Shown: positions 62,333-64,000 of the stretch, piece after piece
Layout: each line of letters starts with the position of its first letter
Position numbering within the stretch: position 1 is the first letter of the stretch
Origin: Spirochaetota bacterium
GTDB lineage: Bacteria; Spirochaetota; UBA4802; UBA5550
Length of the DNA stretch: 64,000 nucleotides
Direction of reading: 5' to 3'
Assembly: GCA_003246895.1 (NCBI GenBank)
Contig: QKCL01000009.1
Location: forward strand, 61,651 to 125,650
Program-made: the position numbers and the translations under genes
The notes under the pieces: generated by a model
Told to the model about the DNA's origin: nothing
What the model saw: only the letters and a program-made list of their open reading frames with translations
Databases searched by the model: none

Positions 62333-64000
62333 TTACCTTACCTCTTTATAGTATTCCTGAAGCGGCTTGACGGAGAGCTCACCTTTTTCCTTTACGTGGA
62401 GCAGTCCGTTAATTGCAGCCTTTGCAGCGGAAATTGTAGTTACCGCTGGAACCCTGTATCTGACTGCAGCCTGTCTAATGCTGTAGGCATCATCCCTTGT
62501 AACTTTTCCAATAGGAATATTTATAATGAAGCAGATATCACCATCTTTTATTTTGTCTACAACGTTCGGTCTGCCCTCATTTACTTTGTGAACCATTTCA
62601 CATTCAATTCCATTATCATTATAGAATTTTGCGGTTCCCTTGGTTGCGATAATCTCAAATCCATTTTCTCTTAAGCGCCTGACCTCATCAAGGAGTATTC
62701 CCTTTGATTTATCATTTATACTCATGAAGATTTTGCCGGATACAGGGTGCTTGTCGCCTGCCGCAAGTTCAGCCTTGTAATATGATTCTCCAAAGTTATA
62801 AGATATCCCCATAACCTCGCCGGTAGATTTCATTTCCGGAGAAAGGAGTGTATCAACTCCCGGGAACTTGTTAAAGGGCAGAACAGCCTCTTTAACACTC
62901 ACAAAGGGGAACTCCTTCATTTTAATAAGTCCGAGGTCCTTGAGTTTATTGCCGAGCATCACCCTGACTGCAATTTTTGCCAGGGAAACCCCGGTCGTTT
63001 TCGAAACAAAAGGAACGGTTCTAGAGGCCCGCGGGTTAACTTCAATAACATAAAGTTCAGTCCCCTTTATCGCGTACTGGATATTCAGCAGTCCGATTAC
63101 ATTCAGTTCAAAAGCAAGCGATTTTGTTGTTTCTTTTATCTCCTCCATAAGCTGACTTGAAATAGTTATTGGAGGGATAATACATGCCGAATCACCTGAA
63201 TGTATACCGGCCTCTTCCACGTGTTCCATTATTGCCCCGATATAGATATCATCACCATCGCATATGGCGTCTACATCAACCTCGACTGCATCCTCAAGAA
63301 ACTTGTCCACAAGTATGGGGTGCTCAGGAGAAAGTTCAACTGCAGTGTTTATATAGTTTATCAGGCTTGATTCATCAAAAATAATTGCCATGGCTCTTCC
63401 GCCGAGAACATAAGAAGGCCTTACCAGAACCGGATAGCCTATATGCCCGGCAATTTTCAGTGCATCATCTTCGTTATATGCAATTCCGTTTTCCGGCTGT
63501 TTGAGGTTCAGTTTTTCAACTACAGCGGCGAACCTTTCTCTGTCCTCAGCCCTGTCAATGGAGTCAGGTGACGTGCCGATTATTTTAACACCATTTTCCT
63601 CCAGGGATTTTGCCAGTCTAAGCGGAGTCTGCCCGCCAAACTGAACTATTACACCGTCAGGTTTTTCAAGATCGTTTATATGAAGTATATCTTCAAGAGT
63701 AAGCGGCTCAAAGTAGAGGCGGTCTGATGTGTCATAATCAGTAGATACTGTTTCAGGGTTTGAATTTACCATTATGGATTCTATATTCTCATCTTTCAAA
63801 GCGAAGGCTGCATGACAGCAGCAGTAGTCGAATTCAATCCCCTGACCGATCCTGTTTGGACCTCCGCCAAGTATCATGATTTTTTTTCTGTCACCTGGCA
63901 CAGATTCATTATCTCCATCATAGGATGAATAATAATATGGAGTATAGGCCTCGAACTCTCCGCCGCAGGTATCAACTACCCTGAATCCCGGGATTATGCC
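62333..64000 (-). CDS. carB: Carbamoyl-phosphate synthase large subunit (C-terminal part)
   Basis: 555 residues in the window; the frame runs off the right edge, so the N-terminal half lies outside. Visible: linker [21 protein letters not shown], second ATP-grasp domain with [20 protein letters not shown] and [19 protein letters not shown], then the allosteric MGS-like domain (about the last 140 residues: [22 protein letters not shown]). Makes carbamoyl phosphate for pyrimidines and arginine. A GTG at 63901 is internal, not the true start. Followed by pyrR. Confidence 0.95.
   Translation of the reverse strand, partial: GIIPGFRVVDTCGGEFEAYTPYYYSSYDGDNESVPGDRKKIMILGGGPNRIGQGIEFDYCCCHAAFALKDENIESIMVNSNPETVSTDYDTSDRLYFEPLTLEDILHINDLEKPDGVIVQFGGQTPLRLAKSLEENGVKIIGTSPDSIDRAEDRERFAAVVEKLNLKQPENGIAYNEDDALKIAGHIGYPVLVRPSYVLGGRAMAIIFDESSLINYINTAVELSPEHPILVDKFLEDAVEVDVDAICDGDDIYIGAIMEHVEEAGIHSGDSACIIPPITISSQLMEEIKETTKSLAFELNVIGLLNIQYAIKGTELYVIEVNPRASRTVPFVSKTTGVSLAKIAVRVMLGNKLKDLGLIKMKEFPFVSVKEAVLPFNKFPGVDTLLSPEMKSTGEVMGISYNFGESYYKAELAAGDKHPVSGKIFMSINDKSKGILLDEVRRLRENGFEIIATKGTAKFYNDNGIECEMVHKVNEGRPNVVDKIKDGDICFIINIPIGKVTRDDAYSIRQAAVRYRVPAVTTISAAKAAINGLLHVKEKGELSVKPLQEYYKEVR

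Noticed and set aside
63899..63901. GTG as the start of carB
   Set aside because: The frame continues in good CarB sequence ([16 protein letters not shown]) to the window edge, so the GTG is internal and the gene is only partly in view.

Overview
The window looks like chromosomal DNA of a free-living Gram-negative (diderm) bacterium of moderate-to-low GC, most likely a member of the Spirochaetota. The case rests on a secreted lysine/glutamate-rich coiled-coil protein resembling the Borrelia P83/100 family (53131-54834), a 5S rRNA gene standing alone away from 16S and 23S, and many lipoproteins and small outer-membrane beta-barrels. No single marker settles the phylum. I saw no phage, insertion sequence, CRISPR array or tRNA gene. 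Nearly all DNA is coding, with many 1-4 bp gene overlaps.

Layout. 89-3013: beta-barrel protein, small lipoprotein and a TolC-type channel. 3079-9417: an eight-gene minus-strand chemotaxis operon, cheA-STAS-cheY-cheW-cheD-like-cheR-cheD-cheB, with a promoter before cheA and no receptor gene. 9573-14709: transketolase, a nucleosidase-family protein, a thioredoxin-like protein, a barrel and an unknown protein. 14857-18061: ilvB-ilvN-ilvC. 18213-23595: nudC, solo 5S rRNA, a dihydrouridine synthase, then the coupled set ribBA / receiver-ATPase regulator / mtnA. 23629-28989: three coupled barrel proteins plus prepilin peptidase behind one promoter, a lipoprotein, then ubiE-glycerophosphodiesterase-Nudix. 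29156-34115: two hybrid histidine kinases without an adjacent output gene. 34112-36417: short tandem repeats, a MerR-family regulator with its own MerR-type promoter, and a cold-shock protein.

36725-43537: a divergent pair of large surface proteins, a 1442-residue repeat-rich lipoprotein and a 783-residue secreted fibronectin-like protein. 43740-46594: HAD phosphatase, pyrD, and a hisC-type aminotransferase. 46575-53039: a long minus-strand operon (HAD phosphatase, nucleotidyltransferase, def, fmt, HNH, an 821-residue cyclic-nucleotide-binding protein, lipoprotein). 53073-57717: P83/100-like protein, OmpA-domain protein, SpoU methyltransferase, CDP-alcohol phosphotransferase. 57885-61305: metallo-beta-lactamase-fold protein coupled to an EAL phosphodiesterase, then an N-formylglutamate-amidohydrolase-like protein. 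61294-64000: carB (truncated by the window edge), pyrR and a lipoprotein.

Most of the window is biosynthesis (branched-chain amino acids, riboflavin, pyrimidines, quinone) and sensory or envelope functions. The less ordinary points are: a CheD paralogue whose catalytic His is Asn; a CheA carrying two MshEN-like repeats; a textbook MerR-type operator/promoter; a palindrome at the predicted start site of the barrel operon; a module repeated about eight times in the giant lipoprotein; 21-bp tandem repeats after a kinase gene; and an uncharacterised large cyclic-nucleotide-binding protein. I did not find a clearly new multi-gene defence or mobile system. All calls come from reading the sequence; no homology search was run.
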